From: Anthopleura xanthogrammica
Taxonomy: Eukaryota > Cnidaria > Anthozoa > Actiniaria > Actiniidae
Reading direction: 5' to 3'
DNA: 64,000 bases
Assembly (NCBI GenBank): GCA_964019055.1
Contig: OZ025207.1
Coordinates: 11,622,090 to 11,686,089 of the forward strand
In this document: positions 24,266 through 35,000 of the stretch, one piece after another
Numbering within the stretch: the stretch's first letter is position 1
Layout of the letters: every line of letters starts with the position of its first letter
Translations under genes and position numbers: made by a program
The notes under the pieces: generated by a model
What the model saw: only the letters and a program-made list of their open reading frames with translations
Told to the model about the DNA's origin: nothing
Database searches by the model: none

Positions 24266-24533
24266 TATTACAAAAAATAATTTAGGTAATAGGATAATTT
24301 CTATATAAGTTTTTGAATATTCATGATGATAAACGACAGTGTGAAACTCAAGATTGCAAGCAGAGCAAGTGAAGAGAGACCCTTTGCAGTAAGTGACAAG
24401 GTTGCAAGAAAACAATAAAGAAGAGCTTTAAATATGGCTTATTGAATTAAAATATAGGTTATATGCCTCATGTACTGACTTTTTCACAACGACATGGAGT
24501 CTCAGACAATATAACTTATTATTAGGGACCAGT

Positions 24534-24703
24534 CATCATTTGCAGAGAGGAGGGCTGTTGCATTCTCACTAGCACAAGTTTTTGTGACCCCTCCCCCTAG
24601 TGCCCTTTGTCTCTCTCAGCCCTCAGTGACATTTGTTAATCATAAAAAAATTGCTTAACCCCCCTCTATTTGCACCAGCCCTCCCTTTCTGTAAATAATG
24701 ACA
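24534..24703. mobile_element. Degenerate relative of the 20199 MITE
   Basis: The left end AGGGACCAGTCATCATTTG matches the 20199 element's terminus. C-rich interior words are shared, and the right side ends TAAATAATGACA, lacking the outermost bases. Probably an old or truncated copy. Confidence 0.35.
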
Positions 24704-25689
24704 CAATAAATAAACACACTCTTAAAATATACTTTTAGTAAACTTTTTTTCAGACTTTTTTCCAGATTATAGAGAAATAGAATAAATGAATTTTTTTAAT
24801 TTCCCTGAAAAAATGTCTGGTTTGGAGTATTTCTGGGAATATTTGAATATATAATAAAGATAGATGTATATTTTTTGTTAAATGCTGTGGCCTAACTGCC
24901 TAAAAGTGCGCCACTGACTATTTAAGGTTCAAGACAACTATGACAAAAATGTTGAACAACACATGAATATTTTAGTCACACTTACTGGTTCTCCAACAAC
25001 CTGTTTATCCAACTGTGCTTTTTTCGTCTCTTAGTCTACAAATATAAAGCAGTTGGTTTAGCTTACTAGTGGCATGAAATGCTCAAAATTCTTAAGCTAA
25101 AACAAGCTGTGCTCTTCGTTCTTGCAAGTTGTGTTCGTGAATTAAAGAATTCTTTTATTTGCAAAAGAAAGAGATAAATGCTGTGAAAATAGATAGAAAA
25201 TTCATTGCAACTTACCACCAAGAAGTTATCTTTCCTAACTGTTAGTAGGCTTTTTGTCTTGGGCCAAAGCAGAACATGATAATAAAGAAGTTTTACGAAA
25301 ACGTGAAACTCCTTTGACGGCCATTTTGTATCCAGGGCTACATGATTTTGCCAATGGGGAGGGGAGGGAAGGAGTCCACAGGGAGTCCACGGCAAGAGTT
25401 TTGCTAGACACGAAACAAACAACAATTTAAAAAAAAAATCAAGACATAGAAATCAAAGAAGCAAACTACATTCGTGGTTTTACGTTGCTTTACGGTTTTT
25501 TTTATATATTCAATTTTTTATGATAAATTTATACAAACAGCTTACTGCTAGTTCACTACAAACTAAAGCTGACCCCTGCATAGCTTGGCTGAACAATAAT
25601 ATAAGTTCCCTATAGCTAATGAATACATGATCATTCATCAACTTAACTAGTGGATAAAGAACTGATCCTCAAGGGAATGACCCGGCTGT
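24704..25689. other. Gene-free DNA
   Basis: No gene recognised. The 119-codon minus-strand frame at 25066-25425 has no visible domain and no support from neighbours. Confidence 0.35.
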
Positions 25690-25955
25690 AAGCCGCGGCT
25701 ACACGAGTGATTTTTTGCGTTGCACAGGCGACGCGATTTTTTTTAAACTCACCAACGCGCGGTGAATTTCGCACGTGTAGCCATGTTCAAAACACCTGCG
25801 ATATCGCGGCGACGTGAATTTCCAAAACACGCGCGATCTCCCGTCGCCGTAATAATCGCACCTTATGCAAATCGCCGCAAAAATTGCAACTCAAATCGCG
25901 GCAAAAATCGCGGCAAAAATCGCGGCAAAAATCGAAGGTGTGAACTGGGGTGAGA
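25690..25955. repeat. CG-rich dispersed-type repeat with 12-bp tandem core
   Basis: This stretch has many more CpG words than its surroundings (CGCGAT, TCGCGGC, GACGCG). At about 25890-25935 it contains three to four copies of a 12-bp unit, TCGCGGCAAAAA. The outer words GGCTACACGAGTG and GTGTGAACTGG suggest an inverted-end element, but the ends are not clean. Confidence 0.4.
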
Positions 25956-26129
25956 TAATAACAAATGTTACAGGAAGTTCAAATGTTTGAAGTTTTTTCT
26001 GCGACGCTTGGAAACTACTGAACAATGACAGACCCTGCAATTTTTTCTAACTACTGAACAAGATCTAAAATCACGTTGCCCAAAATGTTACTAGTATTGA
26101 GTCACATCCTTTTTATGACCTATTATTTC

Positions 26130-26184
26130 GACACTTATATATCAAGAACGCTGTATTATCATTACTTATCTTAGTTGACATAGC
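26130..26184. other. Single-copy 3' flank related to the 104-bp satellite
   Basis: Directly after the stop codon of gene 1, read on the minus strand, lies AACTAAGATAAGTAATGATAA. This resembles the CCAAGATAAGATAAGTAGTGGTAA part of the satellite monomer that follows genes 2-4. Gene 1 therefore seems to carry one unamplified copy of the same 3' flank. Confidence 0.4.
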
Positions 26185-29100
26185 CTACATATCTAAATTT
26201 TGGAACACGTATTTTGATACGCATTTGGTTTCCTTGTTGTAGTCCGTTAGCAAGGTCAGTTGTTCTCCTTGTCGTGGTGGTACAACATGGAGGTCCCCTA
26301 TGTCTTGAGGGACACAAAACATGTGCTTAATTTCAATGGTTTTTAAACTGATCACAACAATGATCCTAAAAAGAATACTGGAAAAGTGTAGGATAATGGT
26401 TGTCTCTGAGACAAGCAAAAATTTAGCTTCATCGGAAACGATGCTCTGAGACATGCACACTCGCTTATGGACTGAACCGTCTGATGTTCTGATAACAAAA
26501 ATGGATCCGACCGAAAAGTATGCAAGAAAGAGACCATCACTTGAAAACTTCAAGCCTCCTTTGATGCCTCCATGCCATTTGTACCGTATTTCTTTGGGAA
26601 GGTAGTTGGGCTGAGTAGAATGAATCAGATAAAATTTACGGTAGTACAATATAAATGTCGTTCCATCAGCATTCGATCTTTTTTCAATAAAGTATTCGTG
26701 GGATTTATCAAATTTTTGTCTCAGTACAAAATGGCCCGACTTACTGACACAAATTATTTCCGTATCCTTGAAATAATCCCCTATTCTTGTTTCTAGAGGT
26801 CGACCTGTTTCTCCGTGCATGACATAGGTTTGGCCATTCAGAAGGGTAACTAGAATATACCAAGGATGATCACCAAAAACGTGACATGCTGTGATGACAC
26901 TGCTGGGCCATTCGTAGCTATTTACCTCTTCCAATATTCTCAAATCTATCACCTCATATCTACGGATAGCAACAACCACCGCGAAACAACAGTTAGGAGA
27001 CATTAGAACTTCCACTTGTCCAGGAAAGCATTTCGTACCCAAGCATTTTCCATCCAGTTGGTAATTCATTAACACGGTTTTTTGCTTTCTCGTTTCTACC
27101 AGAAGAAATCCGTTCATACTTGCAACAACTTCAAAGGTGGATGCTTGTTCTTCTTGTGTTGTAATTGGCAGTTTCTCCACCTCGAAATAAGATAGCCGAT
27201 ACTTCCTAAGCAAGTCAATTGGCATGGAGGACATGTCCTTTTCTCTCGCCCCAAACAGAATTGCTGCATGCAGGCAAAACTCCAAAGCAAGTGCAAAGTT
27301 GGAAACGTGAAAATAGTTGGGAACGTTTGAAGAAGAAGCCGAATCAGCATTGGGATCTGGAAGATGCATTATAGAAGACATCTTACCCTGGCGATAGATG
27401 TGGTTGAATTTTTCCGAAAGTGCAGGTATTTCACAGGTCTCATAAATAGGACCGTACTCTCGTTCATAACATAAAAAGGCACTTACGATGAAATATTTCT
27501 CCAACATCTCAGACTGTTTATATTCCAAACTGTAACTCTCTTGACTCGCCAAAAACCCTAAGACATATTTCTCACTCTCTGTAAGATTCAAAGGTTTGTT
27601 CAGATCTTTTTTCCCGTTTCGTATGTCACTCAGGACATCATAACACTGATTGGCAAGTATTTCTTTCCCTTCTTCTACACGAACACTGAAGTCATGTTCT
27701 TTATCTTCGTGAAGAGTCAACCAATCAACGACCGACTTGTGAAATGCTGTAACACTGTCGTTTTCAACAGGAAACAACGAATGAAGAGAGTTTAACGCAT
27801 CTTTCTTTGTTTTCCTTTCTGCGCGAGGGATATCACGGTCAGACTTAAGGCCAAGGATACTGTAGAACATTTGAATAGGAATTGGAAATTTTGATGCAAC
27901 AACTGCCTCGAGCATCTTGAAGAAGTTCTCTTCTTCAGCAATGTAAGGCTTCATTTCCTCTTTGATACGCTTAAAGTATCTTTCATAAACAGAAGAGAGT
28001 CCATTGAGAAAGATCCCCTTTACATTAGACGGGTCAACTACTTTCTGTTTTTGCAGATAATCAACGACAAAGAATGCTACCAAAAACAACCCTTTCGAAA
28101 TTTCTAAAAGTTCTTCTGTGACAGACGAATTCTCCTCGACGTCTCCATACAACTGTTTCAATTTTGCATCGAGATAAATCGAGAGGTCCCGTTTGTTTTG
28201 TGAGTCGCACGGGTTAATAAAGATGGTTTTGGCCTCTGCAAGAGCAGAGAAACTTGGTGGTGGTCTAGTGGTAAGAATGCATCGTATCCATGAAGGTAAA
28301 AGCGATAACTTATTTCTAAGCACTTCTTGTAATTCATGTTTCAATTCACTGCAGCATTCATCTATGGCATCCAAAATGATAACAAACTTCAACTCAACAA
28401 GCTCGAGCTTCTCCAGTGGCTCCTCATACAACACGGTAAACAGTTCTTCGCACTTTAATTCTGAAATATTTCTTCCAAGATCTGTTTGCAGCTTGCTGTC
28501 CAAGGCTTCTCGATAACCAGGAACAGTGTCACACATCTGCCTTGCTATGGACTGCAACATCAACCTTGGATTGTTTCTTGTAGAATTACTGAACTGAAAG
28601 AAATGACATCCTGCAAGACATCCAAGATCCTTGTACATCTGGCAAGTCTTAGCAGCAATGACTGACTTACCCATACCTGGACCAGCTGTGATTTGCAATG
28701 CATATGATTCTGGTTGATCACTGTCAACATGGGATTTGATTTGATCTAAAATCCATTGACGAGTGTTTCGGTAAAAGTACGTACACAAGGACTCAATTAA
28801 TTTACTGAATTCCTCCTTGGCGAGTTTCGCAATTTTTTGACTTTCTTTGTTTATTACAAGACTTTTCAATTTAATGATGTCATCTTGGATGACACGTATC
28901 AAGGTCGTATCTGACTTGATGTCTTCTGTGTCCAACTTCAGATCCTCAAGCTGTGTTTTGATCTCCTTATCTGACATAGACCAGTCATTGAGTAACTGGT
29001 TGTAGTCTTTCTTTCCCAAAGGACCAGACTTCAAATCATCAATGTCATCTTGACTCAGTCCCAATGACAGAAGGGCAAATGAGATATCTTGCCAGTGTTG

Positions 29101-29553
29101 TTCAAAGTCAACATCATTTATTTCAGTGTTTGGTTTGTGTGCTATTGTATTGTTTCTGTAGTACTTTATCCTGGCTAGGTTAGCCTCTAGTGAAGTATCT
29201 GTTACAGGTGGTAAGACATCCCATCCAGTTGCTGGTGCTGTAAGTCCACAAATGTTTCTTAGAAGAACAAACAGTAAAGTGATATCAAAGTGTCCAGAGT
29301 TAGGGTCGCTCCCACTTGGTGGATACAGTTTGTCCCATTGCTCGTTATTCAGTACTTTCCCTTTTGGTTTCTTCAGCTTTTGTAATGTTGCCTTGTGGAA
29401 ATTTAAGGTGGCTTTCAATGAAGATGGTGGATGTATGCCATCAAATACAGAACGAACTGCCTGTGTGCCTCCATCGACTAGTAACCTACAAAGCTTGGTG
29501 TAGTTGATTTTTTTATCTGTTTCTTCGGACCAGCTAGCCGAACTTCCTGCCAT
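26185..29553 (-). CDS. HEPN-NACHT-propeller NLR-like protein, gene 1
   Basis: A 1122-residue intron-free protein starting at the ATG at 29553. Residues about 15-165 form a DZIP3/hRUL138-like HEPN domain with the RNase-type motif R133-N134-x4-H139. Two heptads (L-K-L-D-T-E-D and I-K-S-D-T-T-L, residues 205-218) follow. The NACHT ATPase has Walker A G-P-G-M-G-K-S at 291-297, Walker B L-D-A-I-D-E-C near 394-400 and sensor T-T-R-P near 428-431. A winged-helix-like segment ends with A-F-H-K-S near 603-607, then a helical region beginning H-D-F-S-V-R-V (620). The last 310-320 residues look like WD40/quinoprotein-type propeller blades (C-H-V-F-G-D-x-P-W-Y near 890; G-E-T-G-R near 915). STAND ATPases of this type act as intracellular receptors that oligomerise on ligand; an immune role is inference. 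It has the shortest heptad stalk and lies outside the triplicated segment. Automatic annotation might call it DZIP3-like, but no RING domain is seen. Confidence 0.88.
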   Translation of the reverse strand: MAGSSASWSEETDKKINYTKLCRLLVDGGTQAVRSVFDGIHPPSSLKATLNFHKATLQKLKKPKGKVLNNEQWDKLYPPSGSDPNSGHFDITLLFVLLRNICGLTAPATGWDVLPPVTDTSLEANLARIKYYRNNTIAHKPNTEINDVDFEQHWQDISFALLSLGLSQDDIDDLKSGPLGKKDYNQLLNDWSMSDKEIKTQLEDLKLDTEDIKSDTTLIRVIQDDIIKLKSLVINKESQKIAKLAKEEFSKLIESLCTYFYRNTRQWILDQIKSHVDSDQPESYALQITAGPGMGKSVIAAKTCQMYKDLGCLAGCHFFQFSNSTRNNPRLMLQSIARQMCDTVPGYREALDSKLQTDLGRNISELKCEELFTVLYEEPLEKLELVELKFVIILDAIDECCSELKHELQEVLRNKLSLLPSWIRCILTTRPPPSFSALAEAKTIFINPCDSQNKRDLSIYLDAKLKQLYGDVEENSSVTEELLEISKGLFLVAFFVVDYLQKQKVVDPSNVKGIFLNGLSSVYERYFKRIKEEMKPYIAEEENFFKMLEAVVASKFPIPIQMFYSILGLKSDRDIPRAERKTKKDALNSLHSLFPVENDSVTAFHKSVVDWLTLHEDKEHDFSVRVEEGKEILANQCYDVLSDIRNGKKDLNKPLNLTESEKYVLGFLASQESYSLEYKQSEMLEKYFIVSAFLCYEREYGPIYETCEIPALSEKFNHIYRQGKMSSIMHLPDPNADSASSSNVPNYFHVSNFALALEFCLHAAILFGAREKDMSSMPIDLLRKYRLSYFEVEKLPITTQEEQASTFEVVASMNGFLLVETRKQKTVLMNYQLDGKCLGTKCFPGQVEVLMSPNCCFAVVVAIRRYEVIDLRILEEVNSYEWPSSVITACHVFGDHPWYILVTLLNGQTYVMHGETGRPLETRIGDYFKDTEIICVSKSGHFVLRQKFDKSHEYFIEKRSNADGTTFILYYRKFYLIHSTQPNYLPKEIRYKWHGGIKGGLKFSSDGLFLAYFSVGSIFVIRTSDGSVHKRVCMSQSIVSDEAKFLLVSETTIILHFSSILFRIIVVISLKTIEIKHMFCVPQDIGDLHVVPPRQGEQLTLLTDYNKETKCVSKYVFQNLDM
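28900..28941 (-). repeat. Heptad linker of gene 1 (2 copies)
   Basis: Encodes residues 205-218, two units of the heptad that is expanded to 8, 13 and 16 copies in the neighbouring paralogues. This is the shortest state in the window. Confidence 0.7.
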
Positions 29554-30074
29554 ATGTATTCACTTGGCATAGTGCATCCCACAATAAGATTGCAGACGTA
29601 CTTATTTGTCTTGGTTTGGTCAAAAATTTAGTATCATCAGCTTCAGTATTGAGACATAACTAAACAATACTGATGCTTGTTACTCATTTTGCTCAGAGAC
29701 AACATAGTTAATAGTTAACTATGGAGACAACTAGTGACTCAGCAGGATCCTCTCGGCATGGGGTTCTTAATTCATCTGAACTTCGCACTCAAATTAACAG
29801 GAAGTCATTTGACAATTGAAACTAAAAACTGAAACGTTGGTTTGTTCCCTTTTCATTATTAGTAAAATTTCCGAGAAAACGTGGTGTCATATGATAAAAT
29901 ATGCATCGAAACAACATGTACTACGTCACGCAAGGTGGGGATAATTAATATCAATTAAAGCCATGTTTGGAAACTGAATCAGGAAGTCAGACAAAAATAC
30001 TATACCCTCGCATTGCCATTTTAATAACTTAATCTCATGATGGAATGCGTCAAAATTAACCAATTGCCAAAGTA
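29554..30074. other. Upstream flank of gene 1
   Basis: Non-coding DNA upstream of the gene 1 ATG on its strand. It lacks the conserved acceptor-like sequence and G-tract found upstream of genes 2-4, so its promoter region differs. No TATA box stands out. Confidence 0.4.
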
Positions 30075-30228
30075 CAGTCAAACCTCCAGTAACGGCCACC
30101 TCTACCCAACGTCCAGGACATTTTGTGCCCGGTTACCAATAAGTTCATACGTATGCTGTAACTGGCTCTCTACAACGAGCACAACTGAATTTTGTCCCGA
30201 CGGTAGCCGTTGTGTAGAGGTTCGACTG
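30075..30228. mobile_element. pogo/Tigger-like MITE with TA duplication
   Basis: Left end CAGTCAAACCTCC and right end GAGGTTCGACTG are inverted repeats, flanked by TA on both sides (30073-30074, 30229-30230). The CAGTCGAACCTC-type terminus and TA target are typical of Tc1/mariner-pogo elements (family knowledge). It is 154 bp and non-autonomous. Confidence 0.7.
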
Positions 30229-30265
30229 TAAATACTTTTTAGGGTGTGAAAGGTGGTATTAGCCT

Positions 30266-30775
30266 AATAGACCTTTTTGCTATAACGAACATTTTGTGAT
30301 TTTGTTGTTTAGAAATAATAGCAGTATACCCCGATTCAGAACATGGCGGACATACGCGGTTTTCCTGGATCGAGGAGGCGAAAACGAGGCTAGTCAGTCA
30401 TCCGTGATATGTGGAAAGCTGGCTTTTCCCTTAGACATCACTAAAACGATTCTTAATGGATATAAACACCATGTAAACACCATGTAACACCAGTAACAAA
30501 GATGAAGCTTGCACACGGATAATGAATTACTGACTAGCCTCGTTTTCACCCCCTCGATCCAGGCCGTCCGTTTGTGTCCGCCATGTTCGGAATCGGTGTA
30601 TTGAAAGGCTGGTTCAGCGTTTCACACGAGCAATGCAACATGCATAATAGTCTAATTATCATTACTAACGCTGCTATTATTTCTAAACAACAAAATCATA
30701 AAAGAATTTGCACATCTTTTGTTTCAACAGCACGAGACTTTGAGAATGTCGAAAATGATAGCAAAAAGGTCTATT
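30266..30775. mobile_element. Foldback element with 18-bp perfect ends
   Basis: AATAGACCTTTTTGCTAT at 30266-30283 is exactly inverted at 30758-30775. Inside are further inverted arms: about 30301-30399 pairs with 30521-30602 and with 30670-30703, with shared words AGAACATGGCGGACA and AAAACGAGGCTAGTCAGT. The right half has about 65 extra bases. There is no transposase; a target duplication is not evident. Confidence 0.65.
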
Positions 30776-30895
30776 GCAAGGTATATATATTTTTTATCTA
30801 ACGATAAATTTTAACGAATGAGGCCAGAGTGTCGGTATTCTCATATTTAAACCATAATTCCGAGTTACTTCATTTCATCGACATTTCGAGCGTGG

Positions 30896-31103
30896 AACAG
30901 TTCCCTTCGCAGTCCACTGGGCCATCTTGAAAGGTATCCGTGCCGTTGCATTGAAGCTAGACGAATGGTAAGCTCGCAATGATAGATATATGTGAATAAT
31001 TGTCCAACGTGATAAAAAAAAAGCTCTATCATTGCAAGCTCACCATTCGTCTCGCTTCGATGCAACGGCACGGATACCTTTCAAGATGGCGCAGGGAACT
31101 GTT
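30896..31103. mobile_element. Palindromic element, arms of about 85 bp
   Basis: The left arm contains GAAAGGTATCCGTGCCGTTG and CGAATGG; the right arm (31023-31102) is its close reverse complement. The loop is about 35 AT-rich bases. The left arm has about 10 extra bases. The arms are similar enough to form a long hairpin in RNA or single-stranded DNA. Confidence 0.7.
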
Positions 31104-31207
31104 ATGGGGGCTATTTGGAAGTTGATTGTTGCGCAGGCAAAAACGAAAAAACGAGAACCACACGAAGGATAACTCTAGGCTATAAATCCCTTGCAGCACG
31201 TCGGAAT

Positions 31208-31292
31208 GCAGCTCAATTTGAAGGACAAAACAATAGAATTCCAATTCTCAGGGGAATGAAATTCTTTTGTTTTGTCCTCCAAATTGAGCTGC
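31208..31292. mobile_element. Short palindromic repeat (dispersed family)
   Basis: Arms of about 35 bp: GCAGCTCAATTTGAAGGAC at the left, inverted as GTCCTCCAAATTGAGCTGC at the right, with a 15-bp loop. Partial copies of this family, with the neighbouring ACGTGCAAGGGGTCTA word, occur at 3703-3742 and near 14607. Confidence 0.65.
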
Positions 31293-31496
31293 TTTGACGT
31301 CACGTGCAAGGGGTCTATACACAGGAGAGCAAACACCTCTATTTAACGCGTAAGCAGCAGCAGGCGCAACACGCACTGCAAGTACTCCTCGATTCTAAGG
31401 TTTAAGAATTATACGTGTGACCGGACAAGATAGATTGTGAATGTAACGCTATACATTCTGTCCAACTGTCGTTGTAGTTAAAAACTGTTTACTTGT

Positions 31497-31530
31497 GATT
31501 AAATGTCACTGTAATGACAATTATTTGCGT
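31497..31530. other. Apparent empty site of the TTAA foldback element
   Basis: AAATGTCACTGTAATGACAATTATTTG here aligns with both outer flanks of the foldback elements at 41267-41734 and 55121-55502, but has no insertion. Where those carry TTAA at each end, this site has TGTA. Confidence 0.55.
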
Positions 31531-31611
31531 TTTAGAATACGTTCATAAGCATTCATGTAGCAAACACTATGATACAACATGTTGGATCTGGAACATTTCT
31601 TTAAATCTTAA

Positions 31612-32060
31612 CTTAATCCAATTTTATCTTGGACAACAAACTCTATAATCATGCAATACCCATTGTTATATACATGTGTCCATTATAACATGTTGTCTTT
31701 ATACCTTACCACTACTTATCTTATCTTGGATAACAAACTCTATAATCTACATTATGCAATACCCATTGTTATATACATGTGTCCATTATAACATGTTGTC
31801 TTCATACCTTATCACTACTTATCTTATCTTGGATAACAAACTCTACAAATCTACATTATGCAATACCCATTGTTATATACATGTGTCCATTATAACATGT
31901 TGTCTTTATACCTTACCACTACTTATCTTATCTTGGATAACAAACTCTATAAATCTACATTATGCAATACCCATTGTTATATACATGTGTCCATTATAAC
32001 ATGTTGTCTTTACACCCTATCACTACTCACTAGTAACTTATCTTGGATAACAACTTGACT
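31612..32060. repeat. 104-bp satellite at the 3' end of gene 2 (about 4 copies)
   Basis: Monomers carry ATTATGCAATACCCATTG, TATACATGTGTCCATTATAA and CTTATCTTGGATAACAAAC; ATTATG recurs at 31751, 31855 and 31959. The array abuts the stop codon of gene 2, so on the gene strand it lies in the 3' UTR. Each monomer also contains a relic of the gene's own last codons and stop. Plus-strand open frames across it are repeat artefacts. Confidence 0.92.
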
Positions 32061-35000
32061 CTACAAATCTAAGTTGTGAAAGACGTATCGAAAGATACTG
32101 TACCTCTTCATAGAAGGTTTCTCTTGCATTTCATTGATGTTATCATTTTTCACGATAATCGCAAGTGGTTTTTCTTGTTGTCTTGGAACTACATACACTT
32201 TTCTCGGGTTTCCTGGGAGATACAATGCATGCTTGATCTCATTCGTTGTTACATCTATTATGAAGATCGTGCCTGAGTTTCTAAATATAATGTGACTGTG
32301 AGACAACTGGATTATGTCACCCACACCGTTATCCACATGCACTCGTTTAAGCAACGAACCATCTTCTGATTTGACTATAAATATGGATTCCTTATAATGG
32401 TATGCAAGCAGAACTCCATCTTGTGAAAAAGCAATTGCCTGGTCTTGGTAAAAGAGGTTATCCATATACGTGTTACTGCAAGGGTAAGTGTCTTCTCTGC
32501 GTGGATAAAAGTATACTCTTTCGCTGCAGGGCTTTAGAGCATTCAATAAAAACAATTTGCGATAAGTAGAGGAGGAACGTTCATCTGTCAATTGGGTTTT
32601 GCCCCAAACCATCTCTCCTAGAAAGTTCCCATCATCGTCGGTAAAAAGTGTAAGATTACGGACTCTTGTGGAAACCCAAGTTTTACTTAAAGCAATGTGA
32701 CCCGAACTGCTGACAGCCTCCACTTCTTCATCGTTTTCTACGTCAAAAGTAGTGTGTATCTTTTCTGTTTCCCCCTCCATCACATAGATCTTGTTATTGT
32801 AGCACCTAGCGACGATATACCAGGGTTGATCACCAAACACGTGACACGACTTCACAACATTTGGGGACTGGTATTTCTTTACTAGTTCCAATGATATCGC
32901 ATTTATTATTTCTACTTCTCCTCTTTTATCAACCTCAGTCGCCACGATGAATCGTTGGTCCGGTGTAATGCACATCTTTTTTAAACCTGGAAAGGTTTTT
33001 TCAATCAAACAAGTCCCATCTTCATTATACTTGTATACCAGAGTTTGTCGTTTGTTGAATTTTACTACCATTATTCCATCCTTACTAGGTGCGATAGATA
33101 GCTGGGTTCCCGGGATAAAATCAATGACTGAGGTTCTGCCCAAAAAACCTTCATCTGGTATGGAAGCAATATGATTGCAACTCAAGAACGGCAAGCGATA
33201 TTCTTTAATAAGGTTCTTTGGATTCGGTGATAATTCATCTTCATTTAAACCGATCGCTTTCACTGCTTGAAGAAAAAAACCGACGCATTGAATAAAGTTC
33301 AAAGGAAGACTGAAGGAACAAGGTTTAACATGAGAATCATGAAGAGTTCCCCCAAATTTTCCGTAGTGAAATACTTTTGGAACCTCTTTAGAATCGTCAA
33401 AATGACTCGATTTGCTTTTAAATGGAACCGAATAAATTTCGCGGTTTAAACAGTTGTATGTTAATAAAGCAGAGCAAATGATAAAACAGTTCATCAGTAC
33501 TTCCATCTTCTTGTCCTTACTGAATGCGCAACTATCAATTATATATTGTATTCCAAATTCTAAAGCGTATTTCTCACTGTCTGTAAGATTCAACGGTTTA
33601 TTCAGATCTTTTTTCCCATTTCGTATGTCACTCAGAACATCATAACACTGATTGGCAAGTACTTTATTCCCGTCATCTACACGAACACTGAAGTCATGAT
33701 CTTTGGGTGGTTTGTCAGTGCAAACTGTATTCAAAGGTTTATTCTGATCTCTTTTCTCGTTTCGTGCTCCAAGACTTTTGCATTCTAAATGAATACTGGA
33801 ATCAGATACTTCACTTACACCCTGTAGACTTTTCTTACACATCTTCCCCACAGAAGTATTGAAATCTTGTTCACTCTCTTCAAGAATCAAAAAATCAACC
33901 ACAGATTTGTGAAATACGCTTACATGATCATTCTCAACAGGAAACAAGGAGTGAAGTTGGCTTAATGCATCGTTTCTTGCTTTTCTTTCTCTACGAGAAA
34001 CCTCTGTCGCACTCTTAAGGCCAATAATGCTGTACATCATGTCAATGGGAATTGGATCTTTTGATGCAACAACTGCTTTGAGCATCCTGAAAAACCCTTC
34101 TTCTTCTGTTATGTAAGGCAACAGAACAGTTCTTAATCGTTCAAAGTACTTTTCGTAGACCCAAGAGAGCCCATGAGGAAAAATACCCATTAATTCAGAT
34201 GGTGAAGAAATTCTCTCTTTCTGCATCTCATCAATAAGAAAGAAAGCCACCAAGAACAAACCACCCGATACTTTAACCAGCTCTTTTGTAACTCTTGATT
34301 GATCGTCATTATATTTGAGATTGGCTATGAAAAAAATCTCAATATCACGTTGATTCTTGGGATCTGTTGGATCAATGAAGATACTTTTCTTGGCTTCGAG
34401 TGCATTAAAGCTTGGAGGAGGTCTCGTTGTTATCACAAGTCGTAACCATGAAGGTAAAAGAGACAGTTTGTTCTTAAGGATGTCTTGCAATTCATGCTTG
34501 AGTTTACTACAGCACTCATCGATGGCATCCAAAACAACAACAAAAGATCCTTCGACCTCCAACTTGTGGCATGGTTCCTCTAGCAACACTGTAAAAAGCC
34601 CTTCACAGTCCATGTCATTAATGTCTTTGCCAAGATTTGTTTGCAATTTCCTTTCTAAAGCCCCTTGATAACCAGTGATAGTGTCACACATCTGCCTTGC
34701 TATGGACTGCAACATCAACCTTGGATTGTTTCTTGTAGAATTACTGAACTGAAAAAAATGACATCCTGCAAGACATCCTTTATTCTTGTATGTCTGACAG
34801 ATTTTAGCAGCAAGAGTTGATTTGCCCATACCTGGACCAGCTGTGATCACCATCTCACCTTGCTCTGACTGACCTCCTAAAATATGGGATTTGACTTCAT
34901 CCAGAACCCACTGGCGAGTATTCAGATGGAAAGACTTACACAAGGATCCAATCAAGCTGCTGAATTCAGAGTTGGTAAGTTCATTAATGAGTGAATCTTT

